Below are positions 33,374 to 43,800 of a stretch of 64,000 nucleotides of DNA, in pieces. The DNA comes from Triangularia verruculosa (lineage: Eukaryota; Ascomycota; Sordariomycetes; Sordariales; Podosporaceae), in NCBI GenBank assembly GCA_033296885.1, contig MU863877.1, positions 496,001 through 560,000 of the forward strand. The letters run 5' to 3'. Position 1 is the first letter of the stretch; every line of letters starts with the position of its first letter. The translations under genes and the position numbers were made by a program. A model generated the notes under the pieces. It saw only the letters and a list, made by a program, of their open reading frames with translations, had not been told where the DNA came from and did not search any database.

Positions 33374-34447
33374 AGAGGGATTGAAGACGAACTAAAGAGA
33401 ACTAAAGAGTGTGGTGATGTACTTATACATGTAACACTAGCGTATAAACAATGAAGGATCATAGAATCAACTGTATAGAAACATCTGAGCACGAAACTGA
33501 TATGTGCACATTTGTTCACGGGCTAGGTGGTTGGGGGCTTCGGTTTCTCCAGAGAGAGATGGAAATAACAGGGGTTAGATTGTAGTAAGGATGTCACGAT
33601 ACTTGCCATGCTTCCGATGGCCAACCCTTTGGAGCTGCTCAAAAGACATCAAAATACCTGGATTGCTTGCTTTCTTGTCGTTGGAACTCGGCAGCACGCA
33701 GAATCATCCAAAATGTCGTCCATTGTGGACATGTGCCCCACGAAACAGTAGGAAAGGCGCATTCTCCGAGGGAAGGAACTACCCTCCTTCATTGCTATTC
33801 CATAGCTTTAAGGTTCGCGTAGAAGAGTATCCATGGCTGGTACCTGGAATAACACTGTACCTTACCTTGGGCCACTGCTAGGCTCTGGCACCGAACCTTT
33901 CCCATTGATAACTTATCGACAACCAAAGTCTGCCCCGTCCCCCGTCCCCCGTCCACCGTCCCATCGCCTTCCTTCTTGCCTTCTTACCTTCTTTCCATCT
34001 CCACCTCTTGTTATTTTCTCCATTCACCTATTATCCGACAACCACCGACAATAGCCCCTATTCACCATATCCTCATCATAGCATTGACTTTCTGGAGCAA
34101 CTATTGTCGGCGCTGCCGGTACAGCATTCTTTTTGTTTTCTGCTGCTTGGTTTCCAAGTCAGCTAGCGACCCTCAAGGTTCGAAGCACCCTCTCCCAGTT
34201 CGGCACGCCACATCCCGGCCATCTTCGACCACGCCCGCCACCACCATTGTCTCCTCATTCATCCGACTCAATTTCCTTAGCCTGTATTAACATCGGCCGC
34301 CCTCCCTCTTGGACGTTAGAATCTTCTCAGCTTCTTTTGTAGCAAGGTCCTGCGAGCCCCGAGTCCCTCCGATTTCCTGGACCTCCATCCCCGTGCCGAC
34401 CACGGCCGATTCAACTCGAAGAGCATCGTAACCTTCCAACAGAGGAT
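33374..34447. other. Intergenic, no gene seen
   Basis: 3' flank of OCT1 and the long CT-rich leader of the next gene (from about 33940). Short frames only. Confidence 0.6.
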
Positions 34448-35926
34448 ATGGATCCTACGGAACCCGACCCGTTGACGGGAGCTTCTCTTCCATCTGGTGG
34501 AGTGAACGCCGAGATACAAAAGAGACCCATTTTGACGCCTCGCGGACCACGACGCAATCGCGGCACCGTCCCTGATTCGATTACTGTCGGGGACCCTTCA
34601 TCATCAGCACGCCCTCCGAAACGTAAATCTGGCCCAAATGTAAGTCTCTCGAGGACCCATGGGGCCATCCGCCACCTCTATCATCAAACGTTAACCCCTT
34701 CTCAACTAGGCCAAATCTCCCCCCAAGAGAACAAAGATAGCGAAGCGGAATTCGACCGAGCACGAGGATCAAGAGTCAAGCAGCGAATCACCAAGTCTCG
34801 TCAATGCATCAATCCCTCCTCGTTCCACCGTCGGGGCTCCTAATAACCCTCAAGATGGCACTCAGGGTGCACCTGGTATACCAGCATTACCATCTCCTAG
34901 TCTGACTCCTCCCCAACAAGCCGAGGACATACCACGGCCCTCAGAGCAGCCCGAAGGGCATCAGACTAGTGGGCCTTTCAAGAAATGCGACCGCTGCAGC
35001 TCTCTGTTCGAGTTGCCGCTCACCTCGGGCATCCGCCGCATTCCCAACATGTCCCAGTTCACTTTGAATGAACGTATGAACCTGTTCTGTGGCAGGTGTT
35101 TCATGCGGCTCTCTATGTGTGAGGCTGTATTCAAGAAGGATCGCCTCCACGCGGAGCATAAACGAGAGGTTGGGCAACTAAAGCTGCCTGGTGAAGTCAT
35201 GGAGTCTCGCCAGTTCTTCTACCGGTCGTTGGCTGCTGTTGGCGATGATGTCATCAGTGCCGCTGGTCACCCAAAGACCAGAGAGTTGTTCGATACGGAA
35301 GGGGAATCTAGTTCCTGGTCTAGGATCATTGGACCTCTCGAGAGCACCATCGCCGGAAAGCCAAAAGACGATGCTGAGGTGGACCGGTCCGGAGAGACAT
35401 GGAGAGACGAGATGGATAAGTGGATCAACATGGCCGCCATGATGTTGGTTTATCATTTTTTCGGTCAGCTGAACCCGAGCGCGTTTGAGTGGAAATGGTG
35501 AGTTCTCCATAGCGATCCCCCCCATCTTCTCTTCGGACGCAACTTAGGACGGCGGCTAACAGGAGTAACAGCGGTGGGTTCTGCGAATTCTGCAAGCCTG
35601 AGCTGACGGAGCGCAATGCTTTGGTATTAATGCAACAAGCCCTCCAGAGAGGCGACAAAGAGCTCCCAGGGCAGCCATTGTCGTTCGATCGGCTGTATAC
35701 ATGGCGGCCATTTAACCCCAATGGCACATCCACAAAGCCGCCCTCATACACCTCGAACATTGACGGGCGTGCGGACCAAGAGGCGCGTGCGTCGTTCTCG
35801 TTCGCCATGCAAAATCGGAGATCGCAAGTCAACTTCAATGACTGGGTCGTGGAGTATGACACGTGGAAGGGCTATGGCCAGGCGCTCCAGGACAACATCG
35901 ACATGTTCAATGACTTGGACGATTGA
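34448..35926 (+). CDS. Unknown protein with paired CxxC motifs (zinc-binding-like)
   Basis: Three exons: 34448-34639, 34710-35497 and 35572-35926, with matching phases 0 and 2; 444 aa. The first ~160 residues are Pro/Ser-rich with basic patches (RPPKRKSGPN; KRTKIAKRN) that may be nuclear localisation signals. A folded part starts with KKCDRCSSLFELPL, followed by NLFCGRCFMRLSMCEAVF: two CxxC pairs spaced for one zinc site. Later comes FFGQLNPSAFEWKCGGFCEFCKPELTE, where the second splice creates a further cysteine next to GGFCEFC. The C-terminal ~80 residues (YTWRPFNPNG..., FNDWVVEYDTWKGYGQALQDNIDMF) look globular. I do not recognise the family; a chromatin- or nucleic-acid-binding protein is plausible from the zinc-like sites and basic patches, but unproven. 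Confidence 0.8.
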
Positions 35927-38015
35927 CCCTGGACTCGGATGTCGGAGTGGATGTTTCGTGGGCTTTTTTCTTTACTTTCTTTTTTCTCCGTTTCACGGAT
36001 TATCTTTTAGGTCCCCCCCGGTACATTGGCTTCTTCGATTGCTTTCTCCTCCGGGACCTCAAGGCTGGGTTGGTTACTGGGTTTCAAAGAGTGGTACGAC
36101 TTCTTGTCGTTTCCTTCTCTTTATCGGCGTTGGATGGGGTATTTCTGGATGCCTCGGTGGCTTATGAGATACCCCTTGATACCCCCGCTAAACCACCGGT
36201 ACCGGCGTTGATCGACATTCTCTAGGCTGAAGCGTAGATGTTAATTTTTTGTTGTAGAGTTTTCTTCTAGCATGTTGCTTTCTGGGTGGATACTTAATGT
36301 TTTCTTCGTTCTGTCACCTTTCACGAGGACATGTCATGACGGACATCGGAGTTTTAGGGTTTTTTTGTTTCTCTCGGTTTCAACTGGCTTTTTTTTATGG
36401 TAGCGTTTGTTGCTGAATTTGTTTTGTTTCGCTCTCTGTATTCTTGGGTTTCCAATCTAGGGTCTTCAGGCGACTACGTAATGCGAAGGGGGCGTTTTGG
36501 AATAGACGGCCGTCGGGAGGATGGTATGGGTAGAGAAAACTGAGAGGGAAGGCATCTGGGACACATCATTGTAGTCAGCAACTCTGGAGAAGATTTCGGA
36601 CTGTTGTACGTCACTTCGACAAGCACACCATCAACACGTCGGCTTGAGGCCAAGCAGCGATCATCACCTCCCACCAGACATTCTTCGTTTTTTTAAAGAG
36701 CGCTCATCGCATCTACACCACGCGCCGATCGACACAGCGGCATGTTGTATACAGCTCAACTGCTCGATTTGAAGCTTTGATGACCCGATGGATTTCGGGC
36801 AGGTTATCACTGCAACGGCATACAAAACAGACATGAAAGAGAAAACGCCAAAATAAATTATGAAAATAGAAAAACGGGGGGTTGGGGGCTGGAGGGCCTT
36901 GTTTGCTTGCTTTCTGGGACGGAGATAGAAAAGGGATACACAAAAGCAATTTTCTTCGATGGGTAGACTTACTAGAGTTTTTTTGGGTAGGATATAGAGA
37001 ACAAGGAAAACATGGCTGGCTCTGGCTTCGGCCACCCACACACACACACACTCAAAGAATTATGCAACGATGCGTGATGTGATAACGGGTTGATGATGTT
37101 TGGATGTTCTTGTTGAAGATAGTAAGACTGCGTGGAGAATGGGAAATCTAAATTATTGTCTATGTATATGGCTTCGGACATTAGGGTTTTTTTTCTTCAC
37201 ACTTGTCCGCGAGATTTTCGGAAGGCAAAATGAGTAGAGATGACCTTCAGATTTTTTTTGCGTATGGCAGCTGGTAACAGTCGGGTGGTGAGGGCGGTGT
37301 GAGGAAGGGGGGCGTTTAGAAAGGTTATTCTGTTTAGGGGCCGGTCATGGGTGGGGATTTTCTGTGAGGGTTGGTGATAGTGGGGAATGGGTTGTTGTTT
37401 ACTTGGGGATGAAGAAGAGGTGGGAAATGGGTGGGGGGGGGGGGGGGGACGGCAAGTTTGGGTGTTAAAAGCGGGTGTGAGATGGTTGGGGATGGGATGG
37501 GGATATTGGCGGAGAGGTGGGACGTGGAGGGGTGAGGTAGGGGAGATGCTGCGGGATACCTAGGTAGGGGGGATGGAGTGTTTGTTTGCTGGGAGGGGAT
37601 GGGATGGGGGTGTTGAAAGGATGTTGATGGAGGTGTGATGTTTGTTGGGTAAGGGGTGCAGGGGGTGTTGGTGGTTTTTGTTGTTGTTGCTGGGTTGTGG
37701 ACTGGCTGTAGTTGACAATATACCGGGTTTCGGAGGGGGATGACTTGGCGGCAGGATTGTATTTGACAATCGGTCGGTGGTATATATTCTAGGAGTTGAT
37801 ATTTCGGTGGTATATTCTAGAGAACCTGTTAGCTGCTAATAGGTTGTGATATCAGGGGTGGTCAGGTACCTTTTTGAGGATGATAGGCATAAAAGTGAAG
37901 GGGGAAAAGTTGAGGAGGCTGAGGATGGAGAAAAAGGTGAAAAGAAGAAGAGAGAGAAAAAAGGGACGCTGGAAAATTAGAAATAGAAATGGAAATGGAA
38001 ACAGAAACAGAAAGT
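35927..38015. other. Gene-poor region with T-rich and G-rich stretches
   Basis: 3' flank of the previous gene, then T-rich DNA (about 36240-36440) and strongly G-rich plus-strand DNA (about 37250-37750) with a 16-G run at 37433-37448. Frames up to 148 codons are present but unrecognised. Confidence 0.55.
37433..37448 (+). repeat. 16-nt G homopolymer in a G-rich tract
   Basis: An unbroken run of 16 G residues lies inside a ~500-bp segment where the plus strand is mostly G and T with few C. Such DNA can form G-quadruplexes and is prone to length errors. Confidence 0.85.
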
Positions 38016-38092
38016 TGTGTGACGGGTCAGGAGTTGAATCTGGGTTTTCGCTCAAAACTTGAGTGTAATTAACACTATACTACCGCGCCACG
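38016..38092 (-). repeat. tRNA-like element, copy 2
   Basis: A 77-nt minus-strand relative of 8155-8232, alignable along its whole length with about a dozen substitutions and a one-base gap. It keeps box A (TAGTATAGTG), the GAGCGAAAACCCAG core and the terminal GTGGCG stem. Box B has become GATTCAACTCC and the T-arm partner CTGG has become CTGA. Most differences are C-to-T or G-to-A, as repeat-induced point mutation or deamination would give. Downstream (towards lower coordinates) both copies enter a T-rich stretch containing CCAGCGT. It is probably a decayed copy of the same tRNA-derived repeat, about 0.5 kb from the 5S rRNA gene. Confidence 0.6.
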
Positions 38093-38604
38093 GAAGTACA
38101 GAGGTGGTAGGTTGGGGTGACGGGTTATATAGAGGTTGAGGGGAGGAGAGAAAGGGCGTGGTTTGGTTGTGGCGCTGGGAGACTGGAGGTTAAGGGGGGT
38201 GGTGGTGTTGAGGGGACGGAGAGGGTTGGAGGATGGCGTGGCTGGGGATAAGATGGATAAGCAGGTGTAAAAAAGGGAAGAGAAGCTAGAATTATCAGGG
38301 GTTTGAGCTGTCTGTTCTATTTACTGAGGAGCATGTTCACAAAGCGTGGGTGGCTTCCCAGGTGTGGAGGGCGAGTCGATACGCTGCGTTTGTGGCTTGG
38401 ATATGGTGTTGAAGTTTAAGTTGCACTTCTTTTCAGTCCAGCACCATTCGTTGCTTGGCTCTAGCATGTTGAAGCAATGAGAACTAGAGGAGGCCCAGGG
38501 CGGGGGTAAACCAACTTTACTTCAGTTTGTTCTATGGCTTTGAGAGGCACTTCATATCTTACTTGCTTCGGGTCTGATGAAGGATAGTTCCGAGCAAAAC
38601 CACC
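38093..38604. other. Intergenic, no gene seen
   Basis: About 510 bp between the tRNA-like copy and the 5S rRNA gene. Nothing supported. Confidence 0.55.
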
Positions 38605-38723
38605 ACATACGACCATACCCAGCTGAAAATACGGCATCCCGTCCGCTCTGCCCGAGTCAAACAGCTGAGGGCCGAACTAGTACTCAGGTGGGTGACCACT
38701 GGGGAATCCTCGGTGTTGTATGT
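38605..38723 (+). rRNA. 5S ribosomal RNA (dispersed copy)
   Basis: 119 nt beginning ACATACGACCATA and ending GTTGTATGT, whose ends pair to form helix I. The internal control region is intact in pattern: CCCGTCCGCTC, then AGTACTCAGGTGGGTGACCAC and GGGAATCCTC. The length and sequence closely match the Neurospora-type 5S consensus as I recall it. A T-run follows directly as the RNA polymerase III stop. It stands alone, far from any rDNA repeat, as in Pezizomycotina where 5S genes are scattered. No obvious disabling change is visible. Confidence 0.92.
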
Positions 38724-38727
38724 TTTT
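38723..38727 (+). terminator. RNA polymerase III T-run after 5S
   Basis: TTTTT directly after the 3' end of the 5S gene, followed by more T-rich sequence. Confidence 0.7.
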
Positions 38728-40409
38728 GTTCTATTTCTCTCTCTTCTTTTTGGTTAATCACCTCTATCTTACTCGCCAATAATCCGTATGTCATTTGTTC
38801 TGCGCAGTAAGAAAGCCAGTGCCTGAAAACTTGGATTCTTTTTGGGGGGTGGTAGGTGGGACTGTATCGCTGCAGAGGTTCTTTTCCACTTGGAGTGGAG
38901 TAGAGACTTCGGAAATCCGGTAGACAGTCACCACAGGTAGGTCAATCTTCTTTCAAGAGAGCTGCTGGGCTTCAAGGACTCTCTGAAATGAATTCTACAC
39001 TCCATAACTCTCCATGAAAGAGAGAGCTTTGGCCATCGGCGTTACCGAGCGACAAAGTTCAGCAGCTGTCTAGTGTCATTGTTGGGTTCAGCTCGCCCTT
39101 CATTGCAACACTGAAGGTTACATTGATCGTGTTTGATGATGTTAACACAACCGCGATCTTGATACCAGATCATCTTGCTTCATGGACGGGTAGGTTAACT
39201 GCCTCCCAAAATAGCATCTTCTTCGAGCTATGGAAATTTATGTTGACCTTTGTGCTATTGTAGTTTTGCGAATAGCTGACCGGTTCATCATTTCCATTGT
39301 TGACGTCGGTTAAACGACAATAATTACCCCTTATTCGTCTCTCTTTGTATGTCTGGTTGAGCTTCCTTCCATCCGCGCCAGTTATTGTTCGATAATTTCA
39401 CAGTTTCGAGGGTAACAATTTGAGAGGTGCTTAAACGACGACAAACTATTGTTTTGAAGTGTTCTTATTTTTATCTTCCACTCTCGGATCTGATGATGTG
39501 TGTAATTTGTCAAGATGTGCAATTTGTCTTCTGTCTATATATACCAATCCGAGGTTACATCCAATAAACGCCTTTCCCCAAAGTTACATGCAGCCAGAGT
39601 AAATAGCAAATCGTACAGTTTTCGATCAAAGGTATGTGCATTTGTGAGTAAACCGGGATTCACAAATAGCTCCCTACTTTATAAATGAAGTTTGCATTTC
39701 AGGTGCATTTCAGCAATCGCGTAAAAGTCGATTACTTTTTGGTGTATCGCGATGAACCGATGACGGAGCGTTTTCTCCTCGTTGTTTCCATTGACCTGGA
39801 CAAGCTCACATCACTCTGTCGATCCATGGGGACATTGGGAGTTGTTCTCATCGAAGTCCTTTTTTTTTCCCCGCAGATTTCTCCCTGTAGCCAAGTATGT
39901 AAAGATGTGATTTGTTGGCCAGATATCCGCCAACCAGGCAGACAAGACAGAAAAAGAAAGTAAACAAAGACCTACAGATCTAGTCTCCACGGAGGCTGAA
40001 CCATGAACCCGGAAACAAAGCCATCCGAGCGATCACTCTGTCCAGATTCGAGATAGTTCATTGTGAGATTTGACAGAAACCGTTTGACGCAAATGTTGGG
40101 CTGAAAAAAAAAGCAATTGTCGTCGATCTTCTCGCTAGCCATTTGAGACTAGTACGATGAGTGGTTGAAAAAAGAGGCGCCACGAGATGTTTGACGCCTT
40201 GACTGGCCTTGCCACTTGACCTGGGCTTGAGAGACAAAAACTTTGAGAGACATCTTGTCTCGGAACGGATATGTCAGAAGTCAAAACGTTTCTCGTCCAA
40301 ACAGAGATTAACAGTCTGAAAGGAGCTTCACATCTGACAACTCTTGCGCTGTTCCGGCCAGATATTGATTCAGGATGTCGGGAATGCCCGCACCGGGACC
40401 CGGGCCGGA
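38728..40409. other. Gene-poor region, no supported gene
   Basis: About 1.7 kb, partly AT-rich. A plus-strand ATG frame of 92 codons at 39685-39963 is the longest clean one, but it is not recognisable and has no support. Confidence 0.5.
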
Positions 40410-40882
40410 TCAGAGACATGCAATACTGCATCTAGAGCAAGCCCAATATGCGTCCAGGGAACATCCCTCGACGATGCAGTGCTGTCCAGCCTGCAGGTTG
40501 ATACCTAGACCTCCTCTGCTTGTCAGCCCCTGGATAGCGACATCAAGATATTCCCTCTTTGGAATCTCACACCGGTGATGACCCCAACAGTTCCGAGGAC
40601 AAGCAGGACCAAAGAAGAAAGGACTCGCAGTGGAGTATAGTTAACCGGGTCCACTTGGAACAGGTTTTTGTCGTCAGACTCCGGCAACTGTCCAGAATAT
40701 GGGTAGCATTCCGCGAGTCTAACAGCCTGGCAAGGCAACATCACCATCTCTCGCTTCTGCTCGATCGGTTCACAATGCCGCCGAACGTTCCTCCGAAAAA
40801 GCCCGCCTCGGCACTGCTCGATATCAAATCCGAAAAGTGACGAGAGGAGAGACAAAGCAAGCGCCGTTAGACAGCGTTCCAT
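40410..40882 (-). CDS. Predicted small cysteine-rich membrane or secreted protein, 134 aa
   Basis: Exons 40882-40573 and 40504-40410 (minus) joined by a 68-nt intron with a GTGTGA donor, a CTGAC branch-like site 16-20 nt before the acceptor, and a CTAG end; phase 1 matches. The product starts MERCLTALALSLLSSLFGF, which could be a signal peptide or anchor, has a polar middle with several cysteines, and a strong hydrophobic segment (LRVLSSLVLLVLGTVGVITG, about residues 84-104) that runs across the splice. The spliced tail INLQAGQHCIVEGC...ACSRCSIACL contains six cysteines and ends 30 residues later. The ordered layout and the clean splice argue for a gene, but there is no homologue I recognise and the start is uncertain. 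Function unknown. Confidence 0.5.
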
Positions 40883-43800
40883 TAACAAACCCGAAAGCTG
40901 CGATGGAGAGATGCAATGTAACGGACTTCGCACGAACACCTCCTAAGTGCATGCGGGATTTCCCTCGAGGGCGTCTTTTCGCCTCTTGCAAATCCCGCAA
41001 AAATGGTTTGACGGCGGGTATGGGACAGCACGACAGTTCGTTGATGTGCCGTCTTGGAACGGCAAGAAACCCAGCCGTGTAGTTGTGGCGGCCAACGGTT
41101 GAGCCTCAGAGCGGACCGTTTTGTGGAACGTGGGGAACCGGGGCAATGAGGCCGCAATTTGATATTGCCCTTTCTTTGTCATTTGGGACACGAGAAAAAT
41201 CCATTGAGCCTGGCGGAAGTTGATTTTGAAGCACTGTGCATCTGATCAGCTATACCTCGTCAATGTTGTGTGATCTGCTCGGAGCTTTCTCATTCGCTCA
41301 CATGCTTTCGAGAGGGAGCGAGATACCAAGATGAGTTCAGATGAAAGGGTGAGGTGCTGCAAGACCCCTGATCACAGAACGGGCCGACCACCGCATTTTG
41401 CCAGAATGCAGTACCCTTCCACATACTTTGGGGGTCCGGTCATTTTCGACACAAGCAGAAAAAACACACTTATCTCGGGTTTTTGGCTAAAAGAAGATCA
41501 AACATTCAGAGGGGGTGCGCATTCGTCTCGACCCACGGCTCACTATAGTGGAACGACTTTGGGCAGGGACTGATGGACTGGCGAATACATCAAGAGGAGA
41601 CTAAACAGCCCGGTCAGAAAATCTAGATCATAACGATATGATGTATGCAGATATTGCATTGATTATTGCAGACGTGCTTGCAAGGTGCGACAGTCGGGCC
41701 CAGGCTCCCACCAAGGAAGCCGATCCGAAAACCCGAGAGGAAGCAAATCTTGAATTTGTCAGTACATGATGCAGTTTTTAACCTGATGGCACTCTGGCTT
41801 GCTGAGATTTCATTCTGTTTTTGTGGAAGCGAGCCGGCTACCGCTTGATATAATCCGCGGCAGCGGCTCTCTCGCTCCGCTCTTGCTTGCAGTCCAACGG
41901 CTTTTTGTTGTTGCAAGCCGTCGACGATGCGATGGACGACGATTGACGATCTATGTCACATCTGAATCGGACCCTGAAGGATCAGTGGTGATGGAGATGC
42001 GGCCTTGGCAAGCAGATGCCAAGACTTGATCTCCCTCAGGTGCTCTGGATATGATCCCCTTTCATGTCGTCAAACTGTGCAGGCTAATAATTCACGTGTG
42101 AGGACGAGAGATTAATCTACACAAGACCAACAACACATGTGGCTGCTTAGGTTTGAAACCTGGGCGTTGAGAGCCGGTGAAATTTCGCTCTTGTTTCTCG
42201 TTTCAATATTCCGGAGGAGTGGTTGGTAACACCAGCTGGGTCGGTGTCACATTGAGCCACGCAGAGGGTTGGCAATAGTGGCTCCTGAATGCTCGTATGA
42301 TGGTTGAGTCTTTGCTGAAAAACAGGACCTGAAGTGAAGCGGCGTCGTGGGGTGGTTATCTGTGCGACATCAGTTCATGACGCTTTCGCGCGCTAGCTGT
42401 CAAGTGGGCGGCGGGTAACAACGGGTGCTATCCGAAAGAGGGAGCGGCGAGTGCCGATCGCCAACGCGGCTTCTTGTCCGCCCTTGATAAAATCTCTCCG
42501 TCGTGAGTGTGGGGTAAGGAATATGACCATGAGTGCCATGGCGACGGGAAAGCTGACGCCTGATGGTGTTGACATCTCACCACCATATCGGCGTTTGATC
42601 GCCCGAGCCTGACATCATCGGAGCTTCCGACACAGCTCTCTCCAAGCAAGCTCTGTCGGCCAGCGCGTTACCCTAGAGAAGATCAATCAATCTGTGATCG
42701 ACGATTCTGCACTCAGCTATGGCGTATTCACATGCGCATTTCGGCCTTGTCAGATGTCGTTCATCCCATATCAGAAAGCCTAGGGGGCATCGCAACCCTG
42801 GAGATTCTCGGCTTGTCTGTCGACTTCCCGCCGCGGGTTCCCATGGTTCGGGGCTTCCCTTGAGTATTCGGCTGGTCCACTGTGTCGGGCGTGTTTTGGG
42901 TCCACGTGGAAGCTCACGGGACGAAAGGTTGGCAGTTCCATCGATTTTCATGATGGCCAGTTTGGTGATTGTGCAGTGCGTGCCATGGTGAAGTGAAGGC
43001 GGGCGTGTGGGATGGTAGGGTTGCATGATCGGGAAGTGGGGATCGAGTGGCTTGAAGCACGACATCAGAAATGTTGCCGGCAATTTGCCAGCTTCCCAGC
43101 TTGAATTCCAGAGGCACAGACAGTGCTTGCTCTTGCTGAGGGGAGGGTGCGGTGCCAGAAATGAAGGGGGCTGCCCCAACACTACCACTATGGTCAGCTC
43201 GTCGTCCGAAGTCGCCTCCTCGGATTGAGGTGCATGCAAGGTACCCGACACTAGTACCTGAGCAGCTGCCAAAGCAACCCTGGAAGCCTGGTTTTGTCCT
43301 GCTCAAAGAGATTGCTCAGTACCTACCTATCGCATCATGGCGCTTAGGTCCTCCTATCTCCGACGCCAACAAGAGCAGTCAGAGGTCAGACGCCGTCTCT
43401 TTGCCTTGGGCTCCAAACCCTGACGCCGATCACATTCTGGAAGCCCACAAGGAACACGCGCGTCCAGCAAGTTCCGTTGGGCCGACGGCGATATTCGTGA
43501 ACAAAGAACGACAATAGCCAACTTCTTCCAAACAAACAGCCATATCACCTGGCTGCTTGTCGCGAAGTGGCTGGAGGGTGAATAGCAATAAGAAAGAAAC
43601 TCTCGCAACCATCGCCGCGAAAGCTTAGGAAAATGACGACGTCCAATTACGGTCCGGAGCGTAACCAAGTGACGGAGAGGACGCTTAGCCTAATGGGGCC
43701 ATCAAACAGGGACCGGGGTAGTTGTGATCGAGTGCGCTGGACCTGTGAGAGGTCTCGATGCGCTATCCTGGACCATTATTACACATTTGCCAGGGGTAAC

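Noticed and set aside
42673..43272. 199-codon minus-strand frame
   Set aside because: It begins at TTG with no upstream ATG exon found, and the sequence resembles no protein I know.
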